From Verrucomicrobiaceae bacterium UBA2429 (GTDB lineage Bacteria; Verrucomicrobiota; Verrucomicrobiia; Verrucomicrobiales; Verrucomicrobiaceae), in the NCBI GenBank assembly GCA_002343505.1, contig DDQZ01000028.1, positions 5,627 through 69,626 on the forward strand: a stretch of 64,000 nucleotides of DNA, in the 5' to 3' direction. Position numbers and translations under genes: made by a program. Positions 19,101 through 26,843 of the stretch are shown piece by piece. A model generated the notes under the pieces. That model was given only the letters and a program-made list of their open reading frames with translations, had not been told where the DNA came from and made no database searches. The stretch's first letter is position 1. Every line of letters begins with the position of its first letter.

Positions 19101-19365
19101 CCCACTCGACATGATTGGTGTAGGGCAGGATGTTGGTGATGGGGCGGCGGCAGGCGGCGAGGCCCATCATGGCGGTGGAGGCGCCCATGAGCTTGAGGAA
19201 GTCGCGCCGGGAGTTTTCACGCTCATCCTCGGTGAGGGTGTCGCCGGCGGGGAATTCGACGCCGAGCTTGTTCAGAAACTCCGAGCGCTGCTCGAGTTCG
19301 GCGGTGCTGCGCCAGTAGCGCTTGCCGGTCTGAGGCTCAGCGGGGTGATTCCAGATGCGTTTCAT
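16135..19365 (-). CDS. actB: alternative complex III subunit ActB (TAT-targeted Mo-bisMGD-like plus Fe-S protein)
   Basis: A 1076-aa fusion typical of ActB. The twin-arginine signal SRRDFLKLM is at residues 52-60, after a conserved N-terminal WNHPAEP...YWRS block. A molybdopterin-oxidoreductase-like domain fills up to about residue 780; in characterised ActB this domain lacks the Mo cofactor. From about residue 798 come ferredoxin-like clusters: CLGCTACVIAC, CQQCESAPCETVC, CIGTRYCANNC, and KCTYC paired with ACQAAC. They form the electron wire between quinol site and haems. It lies 37 bp downstream of actA. Confidence 0.94.
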   Translation of the reverse strand: MKRIWNHPAEPQTGKRYWRSTAELEQRSEFLNKLGVEFPAGDTLTEDERENSRRDFLKLMGASTAMMGLAACRRPITNILPYTNHVEWVVPGRPLLYATAMPTANGATPVVAVTHEGRPTHLQGNPLHPLSGGLDAFAQSSVLDLYDPERSASPLVKGKKAAWDEANKELSGIIESAKKSGGADLALVVGGGNSPTLHRLLGEVKAALPQVRLFGYEAVGNEGQAAANKAILGAGVKTFVRYSKALRILSLDCDFLSLDPQAGEPIKHFTKQRAKDAPGGEMNRLYVLENRYTLTGGMADHRKPFAASLIPAAAALIAETLGDSSAKALADTATPGVREWLGPVIRDLVDHKGKALVLAGSRYGAEVHALVAYINNALGAYGSTIELRQSSGEAELGGSAELAAAVSSGAVKTLVSLTPSNLLFDAPASFAAAVEEKGVQVVHLGHLANSTARKAALHIPAAHYLESWGDVRAADGTYSVVQPMIQALYDGASEIELLLAILGRKTLGPVQPPADGAPAPEDPAHQAVRDTFAIVARKLDEEKWNHTLRDGFLKGSAWPKAASEVNTAAVAGIVAKARPAAAPSEEALEVVLVPDAGVYDGRYISNAWLQEAPDPVTKLSWDNAAWIGSATFRALKLKEGQMVKITVGDAELKLPAIEAPGHVSNSITIPLGYGEKGLGFVASDTKNKGRGFNAYPLRKSATEFVLTGAKIEKTGDIYELAVTQEHNTMEGRALYREATLETFNKTPDFVEKTGMDSHIPQNISFYKGQIGRKTETNPEGFDYDTKHQWGMTIDLSKCLGCTACVIACQSENNIAVVGKDQVRKGRLMQWIRMDRYFASATWGEQNAKRDDVNISPTVEQLENAEMVQQPVACQQCESAPCETVCPVNATVHTDDGLNAMAYNRCIGTRYCANNCPYTARRFNWFDYNKRPLDELYLGPLSSKDKTGVRESLQLQKNPNVTVRMRGVIEKCTYCVQRLESAKILQKQKQRDSKDFRVPTDTIKVACQAACSADAIVFGDLADPKSAVNKSKASPRNYTLLKYIGTQPRTSYLARLKNPNPAMPGHENVAAWSAHQI

Positions 19366-19401
19366 GGGGGCGGAAAAGAAGTCGTGAAAAGTGGGCGCGG
19401 A

Positions 19402-20205
19402 TCAGCGATGGCAGGCGGTGCAGTTTTCGGGGGGCATGACCTGCCAGTGCTTTTTGAGCTGGGAGCCGACTTCGAGCTGGGTGACGTTTTTGCCGTAAGT
19501 GGAGGAGGCGAGGGCGAGGATTTCGTCCAGGCTGGAAGCCTTGCCGTCCTCCTGGATGGCGGCGGCGATTTCATCCGCCTTCACGCCTTTGCCGAGCAGG
19601 CTTTGATAAAAGGCGGCGCGGTCGAGATCACCGGGCTTGTAGTTCAAATTGGTGATCTGGTCGAGCGGACGCAAGTTTTGCTCGGGATTGCGGTGGCAAT
19701 CGAGGCACCAGCCCATGGACTGCGGCTCGGCATGCTTGACGACTTCCATTTCATTGACCTTGCCGTGGCATGACTGGCAGGAGATGCCGCGGTTCAAGTG
19801 GGCGCTGTGATTGAAATAAACATAGTCCGGCGCCTTGTGGACCTTCACCCACGGAATCGGCTCGCCAGTCTCCTGGGCTTTGCGCACGAGTTCGAGTTTC
19901 GGACTGTCGGCCTTGATGTTGCCCTTGCCGGGTCCGTGGCAGTTGAAGCAGGTCTGGTTGGTGGGCACGTTGGCGTGGCCGGACTGCTCGACAAAGGAAT
20001 GGCAGTAACGGCAGTCCAGGCCGAGCTGGCCGGCATGAATTTTGTGGGAAAACGGCACCGGCTGGGTCGGCTCATAGCCGACACGGGTGTATTTGGGCGT
20101 GAAATAATAGGCCACGCCCACGCTGACGCCGAATGCAATAAACGCGGCGCCGATGGCGAGCTTCAGAGGCAGCCAATTGGTCCAGCGCGGAAAGAAGTTA
20201 CCCAT
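19402..20205 (-). CDS. actA: alternative complex III subunit ActA, pentahaem cytochrome c
   Basis: A 267-aa membrane-anchored cytochrome c. One N-terminal transmembrane helix (LKLAIGAAFIAFGVSVGVAYYF, about 14-35) is followed by five CxxCH haem sites: CRYCH 65-69, CFNCH 86-90, CQSCH 143-147, CLDCH 167-171 and CTACH 262-266. Five haems match ActA of Rhodothermus-type complexes. It passes electrons from the Fe-S subunit ActB to a periplasmic carrier. The frame extends upstream to 20322, but the ATG at 20205 places the membrane anchor at the N-terminus as in homologues. First gene of the operon; a CRP/FNR-like palindrome lies just upstream. Confidence 0.94.
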   Translation of the reverse strand: MGNFFPRWTNWLPLKLAIGAAFIAFGVSVGVAYYFTPKYTRVGYEPTQPVPFSHKIHAGQLGLDCRYCHSFVEQSGHANVPTNQTCFNCHGPGKGNIKADSPKLELVRKAQETGEPIPWVKVHKAPDYVYFNHSAHLNRGISCQSCHGKVNEMEVVKHAEPQSMGWCLDCHRNPEQNLRPLDQITNLNYKPGDLDRAAFYQSLLGKGVKADEIAAAIQEDGKASSLDEILALASSTYGKNVTQLEVGSQLKKHWQVMPPENCTACHR

Positions 20206-20222
20206 AATTTGTCGTTTTCTGA

Positions 20223-20244
20223 GCTTGTGAAAAATTTCACAAGC
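20223..20244. promoter_or_regulatory. CRP/FNR-type palindrome upstream of actA
   Basis: A perfect inverted repeat with 10-bp arms, GCTTGTGAAA and TTTCACAAGC, separated by 2 bp. It contains TGTGA-N6-TCACA, identical to the CRP-family consensus. Its edge is 18 bp before the actA start codon. That position overlaps the likely promoter or leader of the act operon, so it could repress as well as activate. The divergent gene starts 146 bp away on the other side. Confidence 0.7.
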
Positions 20245-20389
20245 GGCGTTCAGAATAAAAGTTTGAAAGGGCTTTGCAACCCTGGAAATCATTTTTTTGA
20301 ACGCTCTGCCCGGCCTGTCCAACCGTCAGGGCTCAAGGGCGGCAAAATTTTTTCTCGTCGGATTCATCCCTGGAGCCTATGTATGCGGC

Positions 20390-21721
20390 ATGACTGACGA
20401 AGACCGGTTTCGCACCGCGTGGCAACTGCGCGCCCGCCGCACGCGCGCCAAAGCGAACCTGGGCTGGTGGCTGGCGCGGCTGGCCCCCCTGCTAGCGCTG
20501 GCGGGACTGGCAGGCTTCGCTCTCATTCTGTCGCTGCGCGCGCTGGCCGACGGCCCCGGCTGGCCTGGCATCCTTCCGTGGATGAGCGGGACGCTAATTC
20601 TGGCGGCAGGTTTGACATGGCTGCTGGCGCGTCGCGACTTCATCTCTGAAACGCAGGCCCTTGTCCGCCTGGAGTCCGAACTCGGCCTGCACAACGCGCT
20701 GACAACAGCCGCCGCCGGGCTTGGCCCGTGGCCACAGCCCCCCGAGCGCTGCGACGACGGGTGGCGCTGGCGCTGGCAGATGATCGCCGCGCCCCTGGCT
20801 CTGTTCGCGGGCGGTCCCGCTCTGGCGTTGTGGCTGCCGCTGACTTCCGAGGCGGCGGCCGCACCCGCGGTGCAGCCGCAGGCTTGGGCCAAAATGGAGG
20901 ACTGGCTCGAAAAACTGCGCGAGGAGCAGATCCTCAGCGAGGAGGAAAAGCAGGAGCAGCAGGCCAAGATCGAGCGCTTGCGCGGACAGGAGCCTGAGAA
21001 GTGGTTCAGCCATGAGAGCCTGCACGCGGGCGACACTCTCAAGGAACAGCTCCAAAGGGAAATCCAGCGTCTTGGGCAAAACCTCGCCGGAGCCGAAATG
21101 AGCCTGAACATTTTGCAAAACCACGCCGATCAGCTCAGCGAAGCCGCGCGCGAACGCCTGCTGAACGACTTCCAGCAAGCGCTGGCCGATCTCAAAAATG
21201 GCGGCCTGGAGCTGGACCCCGCGCTTTTGGAAGCGCTCGCCTCCGTGGATCCGAAAAACCTCAAAAGCTTGAGCGAAGATCAGTTGAAGCAGCTCCGCGA
21301 ATCCATGAAGAACAAGGCAGGCGCCTGCGAGGGTCTCTGTGAAAACCCCGGCTTCCTCGGCGACGGCGAAGGCGGGGACGACGCCCTGGCCGCCATGCTC
21401 GGCCTGCTCAAGCAGGAATGCGAAGGCGATGGACCCGGCCGGGGCGGCATCAGCCGGGGCCCCGGCACCGCGCCGCTGACTCTCGCTGATGAGGAAAACC
21501 ACTTTGGCACCAGCAACCTCCAGGCCGTCTCAAATGACGATCTTTCCCGCGCCCGAGTCGGCGACCTCACCGCGCTGCGCGACGGCAAACATGAGGTGGA
21601 AAAGAACTATCAGCCGGGACAAAGCGCGGGATCAGCCACCACCGGCCAGGGCGGAGCCCAAGTCTGGCGCGAGGCTTTGACCCCTGCGGAAAAAGCGGTG
21701 CTCAAGCGCGTCTTCCGCTGA
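20390..21721 (+). CDS. membrane protein with cytosolic coiled coil, first gene of the MoxR cluster
   Basis: A 443-aa protein of unknown function. Two or three N-terminal transmembrane segments (about 27-50, 60-82 and one near 130-150) are followed by a long helical, Glu/Gln/Lys-rich region starting at WAKMEDWLEKLREEQ, predicted to be coiled coil. A Gly/Asp-rich tail with a small Cys pair (CEGLCENPG) follows. Similar DUF4175-like proteins precede MoxR ATPases in Planctomycetota and Verrucomicrobiota. The ATG at 20390 is chosen because the earlier part of the frame is antisense to the act promoter. The MoxR gene begins 53 bp downstream. Confidence 0.75.
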   Translation: MTDEDRFRTAWQLRARRTRAKANLGWWLARLAPLLALAGLAGFALILSLRALADGPGWPGILPWMSGTLILAAGLTWLLARRDFISETQALVRLESELGLHNALTTAAAGLGPWPQPPERCDDGWRWRWQMIAAPLALFAGGPALALWLPLTSEAAAAPAVQPQAWAKMEDWLEKLREEQILSEEEKQEQQAKIERLRGQEPEKWFSHESLHAGDTLKEQLQREIQRLGQNLAGAEMSLNILQNHADQLSEAARERLLNDFQQALADLKNGGLELDPALLEALASVDPKNLKSLSEDQLKQLRESMKNKAGACEGLCENPGFLGDGEGGDDALAAMLGLLKQECEGDGPGRGGISRGPGTAPLTLADEENHFGTSNLQAVSNDDLSRARVGDLTALRDGKHEVEKNYQPGQSAGSATTGQGGAQVWREALTPAEKAVLKRVFR

Positions 21722-21774
21722 GGATGCGATTTTCATCTCGACTTGCAGGCATGGCATCTGCTTGAGTCGGCAAA

Positions 21775-22791
21775 ATGACGGACTCTTACTCCACCGATCA
21801 GAACACGGAAGCGGCCTGCCAGGATGTGGCGCGCCTGAAGCAGGCGCTTAATGAAGTGCTCTTCGGCCAGGAGCAACTGATCGAACTCGTGCTCTGCGGC
21901 GTCATCGCGCGCGGGCATGTGCTGCTGGAGGGGCTGCCCGGCCTGGGCAAGACGGAACTGGTGAAGGGCTTGTCGAAGGCTCTCGGCCTCACCACGCGCC
22001 GCGTGCAGTTCACCCCCGACCTGCTGCCGGGCGACATCACGGGAAACCCCGTGCTTCAGGAGGTGGATGGCAGGCGGGAGTTCGTCTTCCAGCCGGGGCC
22101 GGTCTTCACGAACCTGCTGCTGGCGGATGAAATCAACCGCGCCTCGCCCAAGACCCAGTCCGCTTTGCTTGAGGCCATGCAGGAAAGGCGCGTCACCGTG
22201 CTGGGGCAGACGCACACGCTGCCCGATCCCTTTTTCGTGCTGGCCACGCAGAACCCCATCGAACTCGAAGGCACCTACCCGCTGCCCGAGGCGCAGGTGG
22301 ACCGCTTTTTGTTCAAGCTGGAGGTGCTGCGCAACCCTGCGGAGACATTGGCAAAGATCGTCCTGCACCGCGAGCTGGGCGTGGAGCCGCGGGTGGACGC
22401 CGTGCTGACGCCGGAGGCATTCATGCGGCTTCAGACCGAGGCGCGGCGCATTTTTCTGCCGGAAGTCGTGGCAGACTACATCGCCCGGCTGGTGGATGCC
22501 ACGCACCCAGGCCAGTCCCAGGCGGCGGGCGGGGTGCGTTATGGAGCCAGCCCGCGCGCGGCCCTGAGCCTGGCCTCGGCGGCCAAGGCGCGCGCGCTCA
22601 TGCACGGGCGGCCGAACGCCAGCTTCGAGGACGCGCAGGCCCTGGCCCTGCCCGTGCTCAACCACCGCGTGCTGCTCGACCACTCCGCGCGCATGGACGG
22701 CCGGACCAGCGCCGACGTGGTGCGCGCCATTCTGGCCGAGGTGCCCGTGCAGAATCTGGCCCTGCCCCGAACTCTCAAGGAAGCCGTCTGA
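21775..22791 (+). CDS. MoxR-family AAA+ ATPase
   Basis: A 338-aa cytosolic AAA_3 ATPase. Walker A GLPGLGKT is at 53-60, Walker B LLLADEIN at about 117-124, and sensor-type ATQNPIELEGTYPLPEAQ follows, the most conserved MoxR stretch; a C-terminal lid domain completes it. MoxR ATPases act as chaperones that remodel or activate partners, usually together with VWA-domain proteins, several of which are encoded later in this cluster. Its stop overlaps the next start (ATGA), implying translational coupling. Confidence 0.95.
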   Translation: MTDSYSTDQNTEAACQDVARLKQALNEVLFGQEQLIELVLCGVIARGHVLLEGLPGLGKTELVKGLSKALGLTTRRVQFTPDLLPGDITGNPVLQEVDGRREFVFQPGPVFTNLLLADEINRASPKTQSALLEAMQERRVTVLGQTHTLPDPFFVLATQNPIELEGTYPLPEAQVDRFLFKLEVLRNPAETLAKIVLHRELGVEPRVDAVLTPEAFMRLQTEARRIFLPEVVADYIARLVDATHPGQSQAAGGVRYGASPRAALSLASAAKARALMHGRPNASFEDAQALALPVLNHRVLLDHSARMDGRTSADVVRAILAEVPVQNLALPRTLKEAV

Positions 22792-24584
22792 TGAAACACC
22801 AACTCGCCTTTGCCGCGCTCCTGCTCGCCTGCGCCGCCGCCGCGCGGGCGCAAAACACCCTGGCGGACGCCATGCTGGACAAAAGCTCCAGCACCAGTGT
22901 GAAAATCCAAAGCGTCTTCGAACCCGCGCCCGCCTCAGGTTACGCGCCGGTGCGCGTGCTCGCCGTCAACGGCACGAACCGCGACTCGCGCTGGAGTTTC
23001 GACTTCGAGTCGGTGTCCCATCATTACGGCAAAGAGCACCGCCATGACAGCCGCTTCACGCTCGACATGCCCGCCGGCTCCAGCCAGTCGGCCTCTTTTC
23101 TCGTACCTCTTTCGGTGGCGTATGGCAACGACGCCCTGAATTACGGCGGCAATCATCAGTGGCGCGGGCATGTCAATGGCGCCGGCTTCGCCACGGAGAC
23201 CTTCTACGAGCATGAAAACCGCGTCACCGCCATGCCCGCCGTCGCTCTCAGCAACACGCTGGCGGATCAAAGCATGGCCGGACTGAAAAAGGAGATCGAA
23301 TCCAAACGCGGTTCCAGCAGCAGGCACTACGGTCACATCGAAACCTTCGGCAGCCAGTTTGATCCCGCCGATCTCCCCGAATCATGGCTTGGCTTCAGCG
23401 GATTCGATTTCCTCCTGCTCACCCACACCGACTGGCAAAAACTGAAAGCACCCGCGCGCCGCGCCCTGCTCGACTGGGTGCGCCTGGGCGGACGCCTGCA
23501 CCTTTACACCACACCCGGTGTCGCCGCCGCCTCACTGGGACTGCCGGCGGGAGCGAAGGAAGGCCGCACCGAAACCGGCCTCGGCGAGATCAGCGTCTTC
23601 GGCTGGGACGGCACCAAACTCGCGCCCCTCGAAACCGTGAACCGTTACTGGGGCGAGCCCGCGCGGCTGAAAAAACTCGTCGAGAGGCACAGCACCGCCT
23701 CGGACTGGCCATTGCTCGGTCTGCTTGGCGAGCGCAGTTTTGCCTCCTGGCAGGTCATCGCCTTTCTCGTCATCTTCGGCATCCTCGTCGGACCGGTGAA
23801 TCTTTTTGTGCTGGCACCCAGCGGCCGGCGGCACCGGCTTTTCCTCACCACGCCGCTGCTCTCCCTCGGCGCCAGCGTCATCATGGTGGCGCTCATTTTG
23901 GTGCAGGATGGCACGGGCGGCACCGGCAGGCGCTTTGTCCATCTGCACTTGGAGCCGGGCGATGCCACCGCCTGCGTCACGCAGGAGCAGGTCTGCCGCA
24001 CGGGTGTGCTGCTGGGCGCGGCTTTTGAAACCGCGCAGCCTGCCACCATCGAGCCGCTGGCATTGCCGGACACCCAGTGGGTGAAGCTCAAAAGCACCCA
24101 CAACACCCAGGCCGTGCAGCTCACCCAGAACGGGCGCGAGCGGCGCGGCAATTACTTTCAAAGCCGCACCGAGCAGGGGCACCTGCTGCGCGCCGTCGTG
24201 CCCACGCGCGCGCGTTTGGAACTCAAAGCCGGCACCGCGCCCGGAGCCGCGCCCGAGGTCATCTCCGCTCTCGGCTTCACCGTGGACTGGCTTTGCTACA
24301 AGGATGACGAGCGCCAGTGGTGGGTGCTGGAGCAGCCCCTCGCCACCGGCGCCAGCGCCGTGCTGAAAAAGGCGGAGGCTGTGGCCGCCCAAAAAACGCT
24401 GGGAGATGCCGCAAAGCCCGCCGAGCAGACTCTGCGCGACAAGCTCACCAACCACTTCATCGAGCGCACCGGCTGGTTTTACGCCCGCGCCAGCCAGGCC
24501 CACGGCCTCACCCTCGACACCCTCGCCGCCATCCGCTGGCAGGACGACCGCATCCTCGTCTCCGGGCCGGTGGCCAGACCGTGA
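22791..24584 (+). CDS. exported and membrane-anchored protein of the MoxR cluster, unknown function
   Basis: A 597-aa protein with a cleavable signal peptide (LAFAALLLACAAAARA). A large extracytoplasmic region of about 300 residues follows, then two adjacent transmembrane helices (WQVIAFLVIFGILVGPVNLFVL and PLLSLGASVIMVALIL), then a second soluble region of about 200 residues. This layout is common for proteins encoded with MoxR in these phyla, but I do not recognise a named domain. Translation is coupled to MoxR by a 1-base overlap. The downstream stretch starts with the A-rich repeat that flanks the GxxExxY gene. Confidence 0.75.
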   Translation: MKHQLAFAALLLACAAAARAQNTLADAMLDKSSSTSVKIQSVFEPAPASGYAPVRVLAVNGTNRDSRWSFDFESVSHHYGKEHRHDSRFTLDMPAGSSQSASFLVPLSVAYGNDALNYGGNHQWRGHVNGAGFATETFYEHENRVTAMPAVALSNTLADQSMAGLKKEIESKRGSSSRHYGHIETFGSQFDPADLPESWLGFSGFDFLLLTHTDWQKLKAPARRALLDWVRLGGRLHLYTTPGVAAASLGLPAGAKEGRTETGLGEISVFGWDGTKLAPLETVNRYWGEPARLKKLVERHSTASDWPLLGLLGERSFASWQVIAFLVIFGILVGPVNLFVLAPSGRRHRLFLTTPLLSLGASVIMVALILVQDGTGGTGRRFVHLHLEPGDATACVTQEQVCRTGVLLGAAFETAQPATIEPLALPDTQWVKLKSTHNTQAVQLTQNGRERRGNYFQSRTEQGHLLRAVVPTRARLELKAGTAPGAAPEVISALGFTVDWLCYKDDERQWWVLEQPLATGASAVLKKAEAVAAQKTLGDAAKPAEQTLRDKLTNHFIERTGWFYARASQAHGLTLDTLAAIRWQDDRILVSGPVARP

Positions 24585-24588
24585 GGAT

Positions 24589-24619
24589 TGGCCGCAAAAA
24601 AAACAAAAAGACGCAAAAA
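24589..24619 (-). repeat. GCGTTTTTTGCGGCCA-type repeat, left flank of the GxxExxY gene
   Basis: Starts TGGCCGC, runs through an A-tract and ACAAAAAGACGC. Its reverse complement matches 25086-25116 over about 31 bp with few changes and also resembles 32528-32557. Together with the right copy it places the GxxExxY gene between inverted repeats. Confidence 0.7.
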
Positions 24620-24627
24620 ACGGAATC

Positions 24628-25071
24628 ATGAAACACAGGCATCAAGAAACACCGCCCACTCACAACATGATGAGCCGGAGCAAGGATCCGATTTTTCAGC
24701 TTTGCGATGTGATTCGGGAGACAGCCTTTGCTTTGCATCGCTATCATGGGCCGGGTCATCTGGAGAAAATCTATGAGAAGGGGCTTGCGAATCGTCTGCG
24801 CAAACAAGGACTGAATGTCGAGCAGCAGGCCCCTCTGCAGGTTTTCGATGAGGATGACAGCCTGTTGGGAGAATACTTCGCCGATCTGTTTGTTGAAAAA
24901 GCCATCATCGTCGAATTGAAGGCCGTGCGCGCTGTCACCAGCGAGCACGCCGCCCAAATTCTGGGATACCTGCGCAGCTCAAGATGTGAGCATGGCCTCT
25001 TGCTCAATTTTGGCGCCGGACGCTTTTACATCAAAAAATACGTTCTCTCCGAAGCACTCGAAATGCTCTGA
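24628..25071 (+). CDS. GxxExxY protein (PD-(D/E)xK nuclease-like)
   Basis: A small protein of about 147 aa, or 133-134 aa if one of the internal ATGs at 24667 and 24670 is used. The name-giving block appears as GPGHLEKIYEKGL, and ADLFVEKAIIVELKAV gives the Asp and ExK of a PD-(D/E)xK-like fold, followed by the usual HAAQILGYLRSSRCEHGLLLNFG. Family members are widespread in environmental bacteria and have no established role; a mobile or accessory function is suspected. It interrupts the MoxR/ABC cluster and is bounded by inverted A/T-rich repeats, suggesting insertion. Confidence 0.88.
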   Translation: MKHRHQETPPTHNMMSRSKDPIFQLCDVIRETAFALHRYHGPGHLEKIYEKGLANRLRKQGLNVEQQAPLQVFDEDDSLLGEYFADLFVEKAIIVELKAVRAVTSEHAAQILGYLRSSRCEHGLLLNFGAGRFYIKKYVLSEALEML

Positions 25072-25085
25072 CCCCGGCTCCCAAA

Positions 25086-25116
25086 TTTTTGCGTCTTTTT
25101 GCGTTTTTTGCGGCCA
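25086..25116 (+). repeat. GCGTTTTTTGCGGCCA-type repeat, right flank of the GxxExxY gene
   Basis: T-tract with GCGTC, GCG, GCGGCCA, in inverted orientation relative to 24589-24619. It starts 15 bp after the GxxExxY stop and ends 14 bp before the ABC ATPase start. Two T-runs after GC pairs could also help transcription end here. Confidence 0.7.
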
Positions 25117-25130
25117 TCCCTCCCGATCCC

Positions 25131-26150
25131 ATGCCCACCACCTCCACCCATGAAATGGACCGCGCCCAGCCCGCCGTGCTCGTCGAGGAGCTGCACCGCA
25201 ATTTTGGCGACTTGAAGGCCGTGGACGGCGTGTCCTTCAGCATAGACCACGGGCGCGTGACCGGCTTTGTCGGCGCCAACGGCGCGGGCAAGACCACCAC
25301 CATGCGCATCATGGCCACGCTCGACTCGCCGGGGCGCGGCAGCGTGCGCATCGGCGGGCACAATGTGGTGCATCATCCCTCCAAGGTGCGCCGGCTGCTC
25401 GGCTGGATGCCGGACAGCTTCGGCGCGTATGAAAACATGACCGTGCTCGAATACATGGACTTCTACGCCCGCGCGCTCGGCTTCAAAGGCGTCGAGCGCG
25501 CACGCCGTGTGCAGGAGGTCATGGAGTTCACCGACCTCGCCCCGCTGGCCTCGCGCATGTGCGACAAGATGTCGAAGGGCCAGACCCAGCGCCTCTGCCT
25601 GGGCCGCGCCCTGCTGCACGACCCGCAGATCCTCATTCTCGACGAGCCCGCCGCCGGCCTGGACCCGAAGGCGCGCGTGGAGCTGAAGAACCTCATCCGC
25701 ATCCTCGCCCAGGAGGGCAAGACCATCCTCATCAGCTCCCACATCCTCAGCGAGCTGGCGGAGATGTGCGACAGCCTGCTCTTCATAGACAAAGGCCGCA
25801 TCGTCCACCATGGCGACGCCGAGAGCATGATCCGCGGCACCGAAAGCGCCGGCGCCACCCTGGTGAATGTGCAGGTGGCCGGAGACCCGGCGCTGCTCCA
25901 TCAATGGGCGCTCACCGCGCCTCTCATCCAGATCGTGGAGGAGACCAAGCGCGGCGCGCGCCTGCGCATCCAGGCGGAGGACGAGGCCACCCTCGCCGGC
26001 GTGCTGCGCCGCATGATCCAGGACGGCCTGCCCGTGCTCGACTACCACCGCGAGGAGCGCCGCCTGGAGGACGCCTTCATTGACATGCTCGGCCGCCTCG
26101 ACTCCGGCGCGCCGCCTCCGCCCCCACCCCTTCCGCCAACAACCGCCTGA
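25131..26150 (+). CDS. ABC transporter ATP-binding protein
   Basis: A 339-aa ABC ATPase. Walker A GANGAGKTTT at about 48-57, signature MSKGQTQRL at about 147-155, Walker B LILDEPAAGLDP at about 166-177 and the switch-His region ISSHILSELAEM. The C-terminal extension of about 110 residues ends in a proline-rich tail (PPPPPPLPP). The subgroup resembles CcmA/NatA-type exporters. Its partners are the two permeases encoded next. The frame begins at 25089 within the repeat; the ATG at 25131 is preferred. Confidence 0.93.
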   Translation: MPTTSTHEMDRAQPAVLVEELHRNFGDLKAVDGVSFSIDHGRVTGFVGANGAGKTTTMRIMATLDSPGRGSVRIGGHNVVHHPSKVRRLLGWMPDSFGAYENMTVLEYMDFYARALGFKGVERARRVQEVMEFTDLAPLASRMCDKMSKGQTQRLCLGRALLHDPQILILDEPAAGLDPKARVELKNLIRILAQEGKTILISSHILSELAEMCDSLLFIDKGRIVHHGDAESMIRGTESAGATLVNVQVAGDPALLHQWALTAPLIQIVEETKRGARLRIQAEDEATLAGVLRRMIQDGLPVLDYHREERRLEDAFIDMLGRLDSGAPPPPPPLPPTTA

Positions 26151-26200
26151 CGCCATGCGCCTTTGGATCAAAGAAACCTGCCCTGCTCTCGCAGCCGTCT

Positions 26201-26348
26201 CCCGCGTTTTGGCAAGCGCGCCTGCGGCACCAGGTAGGACGCGTTGTCCTCAACGCGCCGCGAGCGCAAGCCAGACCTCCGAGCCACCCTTCCGCGCCAT
26301 TCGCACCCTGCGCCTTCGCTCGCGGCGGTTGGAGGACCAGCCGCCCTA
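26201..26348. repeat. REP-like element and imperfect inverted repeat pair
   Basis: 26201-26227 is a divergent inverted copy of the REP next to the RAYT gene at the start of the window (CCCGCGTTTTGGCAAGCG, GCCTGCGG). Next, 26235-26266 and 26317-26348 form a 32-bp imperfect inverted repeat (TAGGACGCGTTGTCC against the complement of GGACCAGCCGCCCTA, sharing GCCGCGAGCG at the inner ends). The block fills the 245-bp gap between the ABC ATPase and DUF3592 genes. Confidence 0.65.
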
Positions 26349-26395
26349 CCCAGGCACGCGCCAGAGTGCGGGAATCATCTCTGTTTGCTGAAATC

Positions 26396-26824
26396 ATGAA
26401 CCTGATCGCCACAGCCTGCCATCTTCTGGGAGTGTTCCTGCTCATTGTCAGCAGAGACTCCATCCGGCTGGGCTGGCAATCCCGGAAATGGCCGCATACC
26501 CAGGGCATCGTCACGCATTTTTCCGATAAGAGTTACACGCTGGACACGGTCACGCGGGAGGGGCCGCGCATCGTGCATCATTCATGCTGGCTTCCCCACT
26601 ACCGCTATGAGGTGGATGGCGTGGAGTATGAATCCACCGGGGTGTGCTTTGGCGGCAGGCTGGATGAAGAGAAGGCGCGCTTCAAGCAAGGCGGGAGAGT
26701 GCGTGTTTATTACGATCCACAGAATCCAGCCAACGCGGTCCTGCTGCCCGGTGTGCAGCCCACAAGTCTGGCGGGGCTCGCTCCCATCGGTGCCGGGCTG
26801 CTGGTTGGATTTTTCGGTGGCTGA
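26396..26824 (+). CDS. DUF3592-like membrane protein
   Basis: A 142-aa protein. An N-terminal transmembrane helix (ATACHLLGVFLLIVS) is followed by a compact beta domain with YRYEVDGVEYESTGVCFGG and VRVYYDPQNPANAVLLPG, the DUF3592 pattern, and a C-terminal hydrophobic segment (LAPIGAGLLVGFFGG). Function unknown. It sits between the ABC ATPase and its first permease and could be an accessory subunit or an insertion. The repeat block lies immediately upstream. Confidence 0.75.
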   Translation: MNLIATACHLLGVFLLIVSRDSIRLGWQSRKWPHTQGIVTHFSDKSYTLDTVTREGPRIVHHSCWLPHYRYEVDGVEYESTGVCFGGRLDEEKARFKQGGRVRVYYDPQNPANAVLLPGVQPTSLAGLAPIGAGLLVGFFGG

Positions 26825-26843
26825 CGATCAAAACCCCAAGCGC

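Noticed and set aside
16135..19365. ActB as an active molybdenum oxidoreductase
   Set aside because: It lies in an act operon, and ActB in characterised complexes lacks the cofactor; the domain is best seen as structural.
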